A stretch of DNA of 44,523 bases. Origin: Collinsella tanakaei (GTDB taxonomy: Bacteria; Actinomycetota; Coriobacteriia; Coriobacteriales; Coriobacteriaceae). The notes under the pieces are model-generated. The model saw only the letters and a list, made by a program, of their open reading frames with translations. It did not search any database and had not been told where the DNA came from. Made by a program: the position numbers and the translations under genes. The stretch spans positions 1 to 44,523 of the forward strand of contig NZ_JACJMB010000019.1 in the NCBI RefSeq assembly GCF_016902615.1, in the 5' to 3' direction. This document shows, in pieces, positions 1-8,797 of the stretch (its first letter is position 1; every line of letters starts with the position of its first letter).

Positions 1-95
1 ACCCAGCACGACACAGCCCTCCCTCTCGCCCCCTGTGAGCCGCCCGGCCCGCGGGGGGCTTCGCCATGTACGCAAACGACGTGCCCCGCATCGGC

Positions 96-101
96 CATAA
101 T
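96..101 (+). promoter_or_regulatory. candidate -10 element upstream of LUD gene
   Basis: CATAAT matches the -10 consensus at five of six positions and lies 31 bases before the chosen LUD start. No good -35 hexamer is visible at 16-18 bases upstream, so this is only a candidate. The rest of bases 1-132 shows no gene that I can support. Confidence 0.25.
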
Positions 102-132
102 GGTGGTGCCTGCCAACACAGAGGAGGAACCC

Positions 133-771
133 ATGGACGAGACCCGTCGCGCCGCCCGGCGCACCACCGCCGAAACCGTCATCAAGAACCTGAAGCGCCG
201 CAACATCGAGGGCTACTATTGCGAAACCGCCGACAAGGCCGTGCAGCTCGTGTGCGGCATGATCCCCGCCGGAGACTCCATCACCTGGGGCGGCAGCGTC
301 ACCTTCACCGAGTCCGGCATGAAGGCCGCGCTCGAGGCGGGTACCTGGCGCCTGCTGGACCGCTCGTGCGCGACCACGCCCGAAGAGCGTCGCGCGATGT
401 GGCGCGACCGCGCCTCGGCCGACTGGTTCTTCATGAGCACGAACGCGCTCACCGTCGCAGGCGAACTCGTGAACATCGACGGAAACTCCGACCGCCTGGC
501 GCTTCTGCTCCACGGCCCCGAGCACGTCGTCGTGCTCGCCGGCATGAACAAGCTCGTGGCAGACGTCGACGCCGGCTTCAAGCGCATCCGCACGCACGCC
601 TGCCCGCTCAATGCGGCGCGCCTCCACCCGAACACGCCCTGCGAGCTTACGGGCGTCTGCTCCGAGTGCCACGGCGAGCACTCCATGTGCTGCCAGATGG
701 TCGTCACGCGCCACTCGCGCCACCCCGGCCGCATCAAGGTCGTCCTCATCGGCGAGGACCTCGGGTATTAA
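133..771 (+). CDS. LUD-domain protein (LutC/YkgG-like)
   Basis: A 212-residue protein of the LUD (DUF162) family, which includes the lactate-utilisation subunit LutC and many stand-alone proteins of unknown substrate. The fold spans nearly the whole protein; a Gly-rich GDSITWGGS stretch lies near residue 50-60. The C-terminal third carries a Cys cluster (CPLN, PCELTG, CSEC, MCCQ), which resembles the family's pCxxTGxCxxC region, followed by a RIKVVLIGEDLGY ending. I chose ATG 133 because GAGGAGG at 121-127 is well placed; an ATG at 100 is in frame but has no such site. An iron alcohol dehydrogenase follows 102 bases downstream on the same strand, so co-transcription is plausible. The neighbouring LutA/LutB subunits are absent, so a role in lactate oxidation is not shown. 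Confidence 0.88.
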   Translation: MDETRRAARRTTAETVIKNLKRRNIEGYYCETADKAVQLVCGMIPAGDSITWGGSVTFTESGMKAALEAGTWRLLDRSCATTPEERRAMWRDRASADWFFMSTNALTVAGELVNIDGNSDRLALLLHGPEHVVVLAGMNKLVADVDAGFKRIRTHACPLNAARLHPNTPCELTGVCSECHGEHSMCCQMVVTRHSRHPGRIKVVLIGEDLGY

Positions 772-873
772 GATACGAACAGGCGGCGGATGTCCGCGCA
801 AGACGCGCACACGCGAGGCGGCAAGGCCGCACCCGCCGCACACCTTGGCATCACGCCCTCAGAAAGGATGCTC

Positions 874-2118
874 ATGAACGATTTCACCTTCTGGTCCCCC
901 ACCCGCTTCGTCTTCGGCCGCGGTGTCACCGACCGCGTGGGCGAAGAGCTTGCGAAGCTCGGTTACAAAAACGTCCTGATCGTCTACGGCGGAGGCTCCG
1001 TCGTGCGCTGCGGCACGCTCGACCGCGTGAAGGCGTCGCTCGACGCCGCGGGCATCTCCCATGTGGAGCTCGGCGGCGTGCGCCCGAACCCCGAGGTCTC
1101 CTCGGTGCGCGCCGGCATCGAGCTCGCGCGCGAGCACGACGTCGACCTCATCCTGCCCGTGGGCGGCGGCTCCACGATGGATGCCGCCAAGGCCATCGCG
1201 CTCGGCACCCGCTACGACGGCGACGTGTGGGACTTCTACGCCAAGCGCGCCGTACCGCAAGACCGCATCCCGGTCGCCTGCGTCGTGACGATCCCCGCCT
1301 CCGGATCGGAGGCCTCCGACTCCGCCGTCATCAGCAACGACGAGCTGCACCTGAAGAGCGGCTGCAACACCGACCTCAACCGCCCGGTCGCCGCCTTCAT
1401 GGACCCCGAGCTCACCTTCACGCTGCCGCCCTACCAGACGGCCGCCGGCATCACCGACATGATCTCCCACATCATGGAGCGCTTCTTCTCCGGCGCGCCC
1501 GCCGTCCCCGTGACGGACAACATCGCCTGCGGCATGATCCGCGCCGTCATGGACGCCGCCGGCCGCGTGATGGAGGACCCGAACGACTACGACGCGCGCG
1601 CGAACATCATGTGGGTCGGCACCCTTGCGCACAACGGCCTCGCGGGCATCGGCCTCAAGACCCCGGGCGCCGGCCGCGACGGCGACTGGTCTTGCCACGG
1701 CCTTGAGCACGAGCTCTCCGCCTTCGACACCTCGATCACGCACGGTGCGGGCCTGGCGGTCATCTTCCCCGCATGGATGCGCTACGTGTGGCGCGAGCAC
1801 CCCGAGCGCTTCCTCGAGTTCGGCGGCCAGGTCTTCGGCATCGAGCCGATCGACCCCGCCATCGACGACCTGTCCGAGATCGACGAGGAGATCACACCCG
1901 AGCGCGCCATCGAGGACGCTGTCGAGGCCACCATCGACGAGCTCCAGGACTTCTTCGTCTCGCTCGGCATGCCGCGCACGCTCGGCGAGCTCGGCATCAC
2001 GGCCGACGACATCGATACGCTGCTTGCGGGCCTGAAGATCAACAAGGGCGAGCGCTTCGGCACGTTCCGCACGCTCACGCTCGACGACGCCCGCGCCATC
2101 TACGAGAGCGCCCTGTAG
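874..2118 (+). CDS. iron-containing alcohol dehydrogenase (butanol dehydrogenase-like)
   Basis: A 414-residue cytoplasmic group III (Fe-type) alcohol dehydrogenase, expected to interconvert aldehydes and alcohols with NAD(P)H. The Rossmann-like half contains VYGGGS and the GGGSTMDAAKAIA nucleotide-binding motif. The metal ligands can be read as the Asp and His in the TDMISHIME segment, the second His in GLEHELSAF and the His of THGAGLA. The sequence from MNDFTFWSPTRFVFG onward matches the start of BDH-like proteins, and AGAAAGG at 861-867 precedes ATG 874; an upstream in-frame ATG at 790 would add 28 low-complexity residues. The gene follows the LUD gene and ends just before a strong terminator. 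The substrate cannot be told from sequence. Confidence 0.93.
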   Translation: MNDFTFWSPTRFVFGRGVTDRVGEELAKLGYKNVLIVYGGGSVVRCGTLDRVKASLDAAGISHVELGGVRPNPEVSSVRAGIELAREHDVDLILPVGGGSTMDAAKAIALGTRYDGDVWDFYAKRAVPQDRIPVACVVTIPASGSEASDSAVISNDELHLKSGCNTDLNRPVAAFMDPELTFTLPPYQTAAGITDMISHIMERFFSGAPAVPVTDNIACGMIRAVMDAAGRVMEDPNDYDARANIMWVGTLAHNGLAGIGLKTPGAGRDGDWSCHGLEHELSAFDTSITHGAGLAVIFPAWMRYVWREHPERFLEFGGQVFGIEPIDPAIDDLSEIDEEITPERAIEDAVEATIDELQDFFVSLGMPRTLGELGITADDIDTLLAGLKINKGERFGTFRTLTLDDARAIYESAL

Positions 2119-2147
2119 GCGCCGAAACCCGCACCAAGCCTCCCTTT

Positions 2148-2190
2148 GGCCGCCCGCCAGGCGAAACGAGCCCGGCGGGCGGCCTTTTTT
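2148..2190 (+). terminator. Rho-independent terminator after alcohol dehydrogenase
   Basis: Perfect 11-bp stem GGCCGCCCGCC (2148-2158) with GGCGGGCGGCC (2174-2184), a 15-base loop, then six T (2185-2190). It lies 30 bases after the dehydrogenase stop codon and is the clearest intrinsic terminator in the window. Confidence 0.93.
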
Positions 2191-2366
2191 CCCAGCCACC
2201 TGCGCTTTTGGGGCACGCGCCGCCGCACCCGAGCCCGCCGGCCCGCCGCGCCCGCTGCATCAACCGTTGCGTGAAGGGTGGCGCTCCCCGCGCGGACGTG
2301 AGATTATGCTGGCCCGTACATCACGCACCGCGCATGCGGCGCACCCCGCATGAAGAAAGGCCCACC

Positions 2367-3632
2367 ATGCCGCAACCCCCCATCTCGCGCAGACAGCTCC
2401 TCGCAGCGGGAGCCCTCGGCGCGCTCGGCCTGTGCACGAGCGCATGCACGGGCGGCGACGCGGACGCGCCCGTGACCGGGGCAGGCTCAAAGGCGAACGG
2501 GACGACGGGCTCCGCCGTCGAGGGCGCACAGACGGGCTCCGCCCCCATCTCCGCTCCCGCGCAGCCGGCTGACGCCGTAAGCCGGCTGCTGTCGACCATG
2601 ACGCTCGAGCAGAAGGTCGCGCAGCTCTTCATCGTCACCCCCGAGCAGCTCACGGGCGCCGACGTCGCCACCGTCGCCGGCCCCATGACGGCCGAGGCCC
2701 TGGCGCGCATCCCCGTGGGCGGCCTGTGCTACTTCGGGAGGAACATCGCGGGCACCCAGCAGCTGCGCGACCTCCTCGCGGGCACGCAGGAGCTCGCGCG
2801 CGGCGTCGGGGCGGGCATCGGCGCCTTCCTGTCGGTCGACGAGGAGGGCGGCCCGCTCGTCGCACGGGTGGCGAACTCCGGCTACTTCGACGTCCCGCGC
2901 TTCCCCAACATGATCGAGATCGGCGCCACGGGCGACGAGGGGCGCGCCGCCGAGGTCGGTCGCACCATCGGAGGCTACCTGCGCGATATCGGGTTCAACC
3001 TCGACTTCGCACCCGATGCCGACGTGCTCACGAACCCCGCGAACCCCGTCATCGGCCCGCGCTCGTTCGGCTCGGACGCACAGGTCGTGGCCCGCATGGT
3101 CGCAGCCGAGGCCGCGGCCCTCATGGACGCCGGCGTGGCGCCCTGCGCCAAGCACTTCCCCGGCCATGGCGACACCGCCGGCGACTCGCACACCGGGGGC
3201 GTCCTCACCGAGCGGGGCGCCGACGAGATCCGCGCCTGCGAGCTCGAGCCCTTCCGGGCGGCCATCGCCGCGGACATCCCCTTCATCATGGCGGGGCACA
3301 TCGAGACGCCGAATTTCGCCGCCGACGGCCTGCCGGCGACGCTTTCCCCCTACATGCTGACGGACGTCCTGCGCGGGGAGCTCGGATTTACCGGCGCCAT
3401 CGTGTCGGACTCGTTCTCCATGGGCGCGATCACGCAGCGCTTCGCCGCAGACGACGCCGCGGTTCAGTTCCTCGTCGCGGGCGGCGACATCGTGCTCATG
3501 CCTTCGGACCTCGAGCTCGCCTACCGGGGCGTGCTGGAGGCCGTGGCGACCGGCGTCCTCACCGAGGACCGCATCGACGGGAGCGCCCGCCGCGTGCTCG
3601 CCGTGAAGGAGCGCCTAGGGCTCATCGCCTAG
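2367..3632 (+). CDS. glycoside hydrolase family 3 beta-N-acetylhexosaminidase, Tat/lipoprotein export signal
   Basis: A 421-residue family 3 glycosidase related to NagZ, expected to release N-acetylglucosamine from cell-wall fragments or glycans. The NagZ-type loop KHFPGHGDTAGDSHTG begins at residue 262 and supplies the Asp-His acid/base pair. The Asp in VSDSFSMGAI (residue 348) fits the nucleophile. The N-terminus has an SRRQLLAAG segment and a hydrophobic stretch ending in LCTSAC, which suggests Tat export and possibly lipid attachment at Cys; the lipobox is weak at -3. A Gly/Ala/Thr-rich linker follows before the catalytic domain near residue 75. ATG 2367 has GAAAGG 6 bases upstream. Export distinguishes it from cytoplasmic NagZ. 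The last 18 bases overlap the end of hemH on the opposite strand. Confidence 0.9.
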   Translation: MPQPPISRRQLLAAGALGALGLCTSACTGGDADAPVTGAGSKANGTTGSAVEGAQTGSAPISAPAQPADAVSRLLSTMTLEQKVAQLFIVTPEQLTGADVATVAGPMTAEALARIPVGGLCYFGRNIAGTQQLRDLLAGTQELARGVGAGIGAFLSVDEEGGPLVARVANSGYFDVPRFPNMIEIGATGDEGRAAEVGRTIGGYLRDIGFNLDFAPDADVLTNPANPVIGPRSFGSDAQVVARMVAAEAAALMDAGVAPCAKHFPGHGDTAGDSHTGGVLTERGADEIRACELEPFRAAIAADIPFIMAGHIETPNFAADGLPATLSPYMLTDVLRGELGFTGAIVSDSFSMGAITQRFAADDAAVQFLVAGGDIVLMPSDLELAYRGVLEAVATGVLTEDRIDGSARRVLAVKERLGLIA

Positions 3633-4646
3633 CGCCCGGCCGCGCGCACCCGGGCGCACGATGCGCTCGACCAGGTGGGAGACGAGGTCGACCTGGGCCG
3701 AAGAGGCGTTCAGGCAGGGCACGTAGACCATGCTCGAGCCGGCGGGCAGCGCCGCCTCGGCGCGCGGACGGAGCTCCGCCTCGACGTCGTAAAGCGTCTC
3801 CAGGCAATCGACGGCGAACCCCGGGCACGCGAGGAACAGCCGCCCCGCGCATCCGCGCGCGGCGCCTTGGAGCGCCTCGACCGTAAACGGCCCGCACCAG
3901 GTCCGCGCGTCCTCGAAGGGAGACTGGAACGCACAGGTCATGCCACCCTCCTCGATACCGAGCCGCGACGCCACGGCGGCGCACGTCTCCGCAACCTGCT
4001 GGGTGTAGGTGTCCCCCGCCTCGATATCGGGCTGCGGGACGGAATGGAACGAGAGCACGAGCCGGTCGCGCCCCGCATCGAACCCGGCGGAGCGCACCGA
4101 CGCGGCCACGGCGTCAAGGTAGCGCCGCTCGCCGCCGTAGCGCTCGATGAAATCCAGCTGCGGGCGCCACCCCATGTTCGCGAGCGCCGCGTCCGTGCGC
4201 GCTCGCACCGCGCCGGTCGTGGAATGGGCGCTCTGAGGGTACATCGGCAGCACGACAAGGCGCTCGCATCCCGCCTCGCGCAGCTCGGCGAGCACGCAGG
4301 GCACGCTCGGCTCCCCGTAGGCCATGGCGGCGCGCACCGTGCAGTCGGCGAGATGGCCGCCCCTCCCCCGCAAGCGCCGCTCCACCGCGCGCGCCAGCTC
4401 GTGCGAGACCGCGACGAGCGGCGAGCCGTCCGGACGCCAGATGGCCCGGTACTTCCCCGCCGAGGCGACCGCGCGCCGCGGCAGGATGAACGCATGCAGG
4501 ATGACCCACCAGGGCAGCGCCGGCATGGGCCGGATGCAGGGGTCCATCAGAAACTCCGCGAGATAGCGCCCCACCTCATCGGGTGTCGGCGCGGCAGGCG
4601 AGCCGGTGTTCGCGAGCACCACCCCGATGCGCATTCGTCCCACCAT
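3615..4646 (-). CDS. hemH: ferrochelatase
   Basis: About 343 residues of the HemH/CpfC family, which inserts ferrous iron into a porphyrin; in actinobacteria the usual substrate is coproporphyrin III. Family marks are NTGSP at the start, YPQSAHSTTG near residue 137, the catalytic His in SFHSVP (near residue 201), GDTYTQQ, FQSPFED and PGFAVDCLET. The start is uncertain: ATG 4646, GTG 4643 and ATG 4634 are all in frame, and GGGAGG just upstream best fits the first two. No other haem genes are in the window. Endonuclease IV is 88 bases upstream on the same strand. The 3' end overlaps the family 3 glycosidase gene in a convergent arrangement. Confidence 0.92.
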   Translation of the reverse strand: MVGRMRIGVVLANTGSPAAPTPDEVGRYLAEFLMDPCIRPMPALPWWVILHAFILPRRAVASAGKYRAIWRPDGSPLVAVSHELARAVERRLRGRGGHLADCTVRAAMAYGEPSVPCVLAELREAGCERLVVLPMYPQSAHSTTGAVRARTDAALANMGWRPQLDFIERYGGERRYLDAVAASVRSAGFDAGRDRLVLSFHSVPQPDIEAGDTYTQQVAETCAAVASRLGIEEGGMTCAFQSPFEDARTWCGPFTVEALQGAARGCAGRLFLACPGFAVDCLETLYDVEAELRPRAEAALPAGSSMVYVPCLNASSAQVDLVSHLVERIVRPGARGRALGDEP

Positions 4647-4734
4647 GCACCTCCCGGGTTTCGCCTTCAGATCGCTACGGTATGATAGCGCAAAGTTGAG
4701 ATGAGCGAGCTTGTTGGCATGCTGCGCCCCGCCC

Positions 4735-5604
4735 TCAGGCGGTCTGCAGCCCGCGCAGCAGCTCGATCTCCCGCGCATACCCGTCGAGCTCGTTGGGTGT
4801 CTCCAAGATGAAGGGCAGGTCGCGCAGGGCGGGGTGCGACACGATGCGGGAGAAGACCTCGCTCCCGCCGCCGAGCTCGGGCGAACCCAGGTACCCCGCC
4901 CCGATCACCTCGTGACGGTCCTTGTGCGCGCCGCACGGGTTCTTCGAGTCGTTGATGTGCACCGCACGCAGGCGGTCGAGCCCCACCACCCGGTCGAAAT
5001 GCGCGAGCACGCCGTCGAGGTCGCCGACGATATCGTAGCCGCCGTCGTTCACGTGGCAGGTGTCCAGGCACACGCCCAGGTGCTCCGCGAGATGCGGCGC
5101 GCGGGCGGAGACGCCGTCGATGATCGCCGCGAGCTCCTCGAAGCTGCGTCCCACCTCGGTCCCCTTGCCCGCCATGGTCTCGAGCAGCACCGTCGTGCTC
5201 ATATCCGGAAACATCACCTGGCAAAGCGCGTCGACGATGAGGGCGATGCCCGCCTGCGCCCCCTGCCCCACATGCGCGCCCGGGTGGAAGTTGTAGCAGT
5301 TGCCCGGCAGCGCCTCCATGCGCCGCAGGTCGTCGGCCATGGCCTCGAGCGCGAACTCACGGGCGCGCTCCTTGGCCGAGCAGGGGTTGTACGTGTAGGG
5401 CGCATGCGCCACGAGCGGCCCGAACGCATGCTCGTCCAGGATGCGCCGAAGCGCCGCGACATCATCGGCATCGAGCTTCCGCACGCTGCCGCCGCGCGGG
5501 TTGCGCGTGAAGAAGGCGAACGTGTTCGCGCCGATGGACAGCGCCGTCTCGCCCATGGCGGCGAAACCCTTCGAGCAGGACAGATGGCAGCCGATCGTGA
5601 GCAT
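4735..5604 (-). CDS. nfo: endonuclease IV (AP endonuclease)
   Basis: A 289-residue Nfo-family enzyme that cuts 5' to abasic sites in base excision repair and depends on a zinc cluster. Visible family motifs are [10 protein letters not shown] at the N-terminus, [34 protein letters not shown] and ILETPNE, which carry the conserved metal-binding His, Asp and Glu residues. The length is normal. I chose ATG 5604 because AAAGGG sits 6-7 bases upstream and the conserved sequence begins there; the open frame extends 25 residues further without family similarity. hemH lies downstream on the same strand with an 88-base gap. TACAAT on the minus strand (5642-5647) is a possible -10 but no -35 is evident. 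Confidence 0.95.
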   Translation of the reverse strand: MLTIGCHLSCSKGFAAMGETALSIGANTFAFFTRNPRGGSVRKLDADDVAALRRILDEHAFGPLVAHAPYTYNPCSAKERAREFALEAMADDLRRMEALPGNCYNFHPGAHVGQGAQAGIALIVDALCQVMFPDMSTTVLLETMAGKGTEVGRSFEELAAIIDGVSARAPHLAEHLGVCLDTCHVNDGGYDIVGDLDGVLAHFDRVVGLDRLRAVHINDSKNPCGAHKDRHEVIGAGYLGSPELGGGSEVFSRIVSHPALRDLPFILETPNELDGYAREIELLRGLQTA

Positions 5605-5796
5605 GCGAAACCCTTTCCGTACGGTATCGAGCCTACGTATTGTACCGCGAGGCACACGGGGCGTCCGCGGCGCCCGCACCCCTCGACCTTGCGGGAAACG
5701 CGCGCAGGTGCTACACCTGAAGCAAGGGCGCGTGCGCGAGATCCTGCGTCCCGATCATCTCGGGACCCGGCGTCGCGACTCGGCCGGTCCGCTCAG

Positions 5797-5819
5797 GCCT
5801 GCGGGCGATGCCCGCAGGC
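5797..5819 (+). promoter_or_regulatory. perfect 10-bp hairpin upstream of zinc-ribbon gene
   Basis: GCCTGCGGGC (5797-5806) and GCCCGCAGGC (5810-5819) form a perfect stem with a 3-base loop, 47 bases before the start codon at 5867. No T-run follows, so it is more likely a leader structure or chance GC-rich palindrome than a terminator. The remaining bases from 5605 to 5866 hold no gene I can support. Confidence 0.4.
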
Positions 5820-5866
5820 GGTACGGGCTCACCTCGGCATACCGTCGTACAGGGACAGGGGGCACC

Positions 5867-8068
5867 ATGGCCGCACGTCATCTCGATCTTCCCGACATCA
5901 AGACCGGTATCCAGACGGGCATGCTGCTCGGCCCCTGCCGCGCCGTCTTCTGGGCAGTGCTCGCAGTCGGCATCGGCTGCCTGCTGTTCTTCGGTTTCAA
6001 GGACGCCGGGACGTATCAGGGCTACGAGGCGGGGTCGCTCCTCAGACCCGAGCGCTATGAAGACACCGAGTGGACCGCCCTGTTCGGAGACCGCTACGGC
6101 CTTAAGGCCGACGACCTGAACGCCCAGGTCGCGTCGATGCGTGCCGCGAACCTGCCGGGGGCCGTCGCGGGCGGCGCCATCGCTGTCGCCTGCGCGGCAG
6201 CCGCCTATGCGGTCGGCGCGGGCATGGCGAGAACAGCGGGCGTGGTCGCCCGAGCGGTGCAGCTGATGGATGGCGAGCTGCTCGACTACCTCGTCGCCTC
6301 CTGCAAGAGGGATCGCCCCGCCTATAGCTACCGCGACGACTGCGCAGGCGGGCCGCCGCTCGAGCTCGGCGAGTACACGGTCCTGCTCGCGGGGCAGCCC
6401 TGGGCGGACGGAGGCATCTCGGGCACGCCGGTCGAATCCGAGATGGTCGCCGACATCCGCGGCGATCTGGACGATATCTGGGGCAAGGCTTATCTGCGCG
6501 CACTCGGCATGAAGCTCGATTGGAACGGCCACATCATCCCCCTCACCGCGCGGGCGCGCGCAAAGACGCCCACGCACCCGGATGAGATGCCCCATCCGGA
6601 CACCGAGGCGATACAGGACCACGCGCCGAACGAGACCGCCTCGACGCTGCCGGATGCGGCCGCGTCGCGAGATACGGCAGCCGTCCCCGCAGATGCGCCC
6701 CGGGACGCCGTCTTCTGCCCGCAGTGCGGCGCCGAGCTTCCCGCCGCGGCGAGGTTCTGCCGCCGCTGCGGCACGTCGCTCGAGCGGGGCGCGCGGCGCA
6801 CCGCCTCCCCGCTCGATGCCCAACCGCAGGCGCATGCGCCCGTCCCGCCCGCAACCGCACCGCAGCATGCCGCGTCACCCACCTCGCCCGCCGCCGCGAA
6901 CGACCGGATGCATCCGGATGCGGCGGCGTCCGGCTCGGTAAGGGCACACACGCCCGCAGTCACCGCGCCCCGCAGGCGGCTCCGGTCGCGCACCGTCGCC
7001 ATCGCCGCCGGTATCGTCGCCGTCATCGTGCTCGCGGCGTGCGGCGGCATCGCCCTCACCCGTCTCGCGCGCACCGGTGAAAGCACCCAAGATAGCCCCG
7101 TCACGGCATCCGAGGGCTCCGGCGAAAACGAACCCGCAACGGTGACGGACGGCGCCGCGACCACGCCCGAGGGCGTAAACGACGAGACCCTCGCCGACGC
7201 GGACGCCGAAGGCAGGCGCGACGCCGTCGTCGCGGGCAGCCCGGAGGCGGGCGGCGCGGATATCGCCGGGGTTCCAGACACCTTCCTCAAGGAGGTCTAT
7301 GTCGACACATGCCCCAAAGATGGGCTCGCACCGAACATGACGTACCGCCTCGCGGCGGACGGCAGCTGGATCTCGATCGGAAACGTCCGCGACGAGCGCG
7401 ATGCCGCCTGGTACGACCAGACGATATCGGAGATAGCCACGCACCTCGGCGATGCGGCGGACGCGATCGGGAGCGCCCGCACCGACGGCGAGGGCACATG
7501 GCATGAAACGACTTGGGACCGGTTCCGCGCAATCTGGCGCGGAGGCAGCGACCCCTCGCTCACCATTCTCGATACCGACCCTCAGGCGCAGGGTCCAGGT
7601 GGGCAGGCAGCGCATGGAACCGGCTCCTCGAGGCCCACCCCCGCCTCGACGAGCGATGAGATCGCGGCGTTCGCCGATGCGCTCGGGCCGTACAGCGACG
7701 GCTCGACGGGCACCTACGAGAGCATTCCCGACACGCCCATCAAGCAGGTCTGGACCGCCTGCATGCCGCAGGCGCCCATCTCGGGACTCACCTATGCGCT
7801 CGGGATGGACGGCTCCTACCTCATGTTCGCAAAGGATTCATCGTACCCGCCGGCCACCTCGCCGGACGATCCGTTCATGACGACGCTCGCGCTGATCGTC
7901 GATGCGAGCCTCGGGGGCTACAACCTGCCCGACCGTTTCTTCCAAGACGGCAGCGGCGCCTGGTACGCACAGTCCGACAACGGCTTCACAGCGCTGTACC
8001 GCTACGACGCGGAAGCCGGTGCGGCGACGTTCATCCTCATCGAGGCGGACGGACCGGACGCGGGATGA
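5867..8068 (+). CDS. membrane-anchored zinc-ribbon protein with two tandem C-terminal repeats
   Basis: A 733-residue protein I do not recognise as a named family. It has hydrophobic segments near residues 27-45 and 102-125, then a mixed domain to about 235 and a Pro/Ala/His-rich linker. A zinc ribbon follows with CPQCG at 284-288 and CRRCG at 298-302, then a second low-complexity linker. A basic stretch precedes a strong membrane segment near 376-400, and a Thr/Glu/Asp-rich linker runs to about 470. The C-terminal part contains two similar domains (about 473-572 and 624-733), each with a Lys-Glx-Val start, a CxP, a Tyr-x-Leu, a DGS turn, a G-x-W/Y motif and an I/L-L-I-x-x-D end. The start at 5867 has GGGGG upstream. 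Proteins with a zinc ribbon followed by one membrane helix and an outer domain are common in Firmicutes and Actinobacteria; substrate or partner is unknown. Confidence 0.85.
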   Translation: MAARHLDLPDIKTGIQTGMLLGPCRAVFWAVLAVGIGCLLFFGFKDAGTYQGYEAGSLLRPERYEDTEWTALFGDRYGLKADDLNAQVASMRAANLPGAVAGGAIAVACAAAAYAVGAGMARTAGVVARAVQLMDGELLDYLVASCKRDRPAYSYRDDCAGGPPLELGEYTVLLAGQPWADGGISGTPVESEMVADIRGDLDDIWGKAYLRALGMKLDWNGHIIPLTARARAKTPTHPDEMPHPDTEAIQDHAPNETASTLPDAAASRDTAAVPADAPRDAVFCPQCGAELPAAARFCRRCGTSLERGARRTASPLDAQPQAHAPVPPATAPQHAASPTSPAAANDRMHPDAAASGSVRAHTPAVTAPRRRLRSRTVAIAAGIVAVIVLAACGGIALTRLARTGESTQDSPVTASEGSGENEPATVTDGAATTPEGVNDETLADADAEGRRDAVVAGSPEAGGADIAGVPDTFLKEVYVDTCPKDGLAPNMTYRLAADGSWISIGNVRDERDAAWYDQTISEIATHLGDAADAIGSARTDGEGTWHETTWDRFRAIWRGGSDPSLTILDTDPQAQGPGGQAAHGTGSSRPTPASTSDEIAAFADALGPYSDGSTGTYESIPDTPIKQVWTACMPQAPISGLTYALGMDGSYLMFAKDSSYPPATSPDDPFMTTLALIVDASLGGYNLPDRFFQDGSGAWYAQSDNGFTALYRYDAEAGAATFILIEADGPDAG

Positions 8069-8175
8069 CGGCGTTGGGGCCGAAGCGCCTGCTGCCGGGC
8101 GGGCGAAAGGGAGGCTGCCGGAAAGAACAGCCGTCCGCACGCGTGATGCGTCCGAGGCGCCCCGAACGTGCGGAA

Positions 8176-8207
8176 TGGGAACGCGGCGCACCGCGCATGC
8201 GTTCCCA
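8176..8207. terminator. hairpin between convergent genes
   Basis: TGGGAACGC (8176-8184) pairs exactly with GCGTTCCCA (8199-8207) around a 14-base GC-rich loop. It sits between the ends of the zinc-ribbon gene and ogt and could terminate either transcript, though neither side has a T-run. Confidence 0.5.
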
Positions 8208-8258
8208 AAGCGCTCGCTCGCCTGAGCGGTGTGCCGGCGGCAAACGCCCGTCACCGTC

Positions 8259-8792
8259 TCACACGGCATCCAGGCGGACCCCCTCGAGCGCGAGCAGCGC
8301 CCGCTTGCGCTCGACGCCGCCCGCATACCCCGTGATCAACCCGTCTGAACCCACCACGCGGTGGCAGGGCACGATGATCGACACCGGGTTGCGCCCGACC
8401 GCGCCCCCGACGGCGCGCGCCGACGCGCGCCCGCCGTATCGCCGCTCGAGTTCCCGCGCGAGCTCGCCGTATGTCGTCGTCCGGCCGAAGGGGATCTTCA
8501 AGAGCAGGTCCCAGACGTGCAGTTGGAACCCAGATCCGATCAGGTGGAGCCGCGGCGCCTCGAGCGGGGTCGCCCCGGTGAAGTAGCGGTCGAGCCACGC
8601 TCCCGCTTCGTCGAGCGTGCGGGCGGCATCTTCAGCATCCAGCGGCCCGGGCGCGCGATCGTCCAGCCGGCGACGGGGCGACCCGAACTCACCGAAATGC
8701 CGCTGGCCTTCGAACCACACCCCGGCAAGCCCCGTCCCATCCGCCGCGAGGACGAGCGACCCCAGTGGGGAATCATAGGTTCGCGCGAGCAT
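8259..8792 (-). CDS. ogt: methylated-DNA--protein-cysteine methyltransferase
   Basis: A 177-residue suicide enzyme that transfers alkyl groups from O6-alkylguanine in DNA to its own Cys. The acceptor is in IIVPCHRVVGSDG near residue 146, followed by the GLITGYAGG turn; the helix-turn-helix region FQLHVWDLLLKIPFGRTTTYGELA is typical. Length and order match Ogt/AdaB. ATG 8792 has GTGAGGA directly upstream, and that sequence overlaps the stop codon of the preceding glycosylase gene. Only 5 bases separate the two, so they form a coupled alkylation-repair operon. No Ada regulatory domain is present. Confidence 0.95.
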   Translation of the reverse strand: MLARTYDSPLGSLVLAADGTGLAGVWFEGQRHFGEFGSPRRRLDDRAPGPLDAEDAARTLDEAGAWLDRYFTGATPLEAPRLHLIGSGFQLHVWDLLLKIPFGRTTTYGELARELERRYGGRASARAVGGAVGRNPVSIIVPCHRVVGSDGLITGYAGGVERKRALLALEGVRLDAV

Positions 8793-8797
8793 GGTCC

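Noticed and set aside
859-2199. A 446-codon minus-strand frame opposite the iron alcohol dehydrogenase.
   Set aside because: Low-complexity Gly/Val/Ala/Asp/His product with no motifs, opposite a gene with clear metal-binding and nucleotide motifs.
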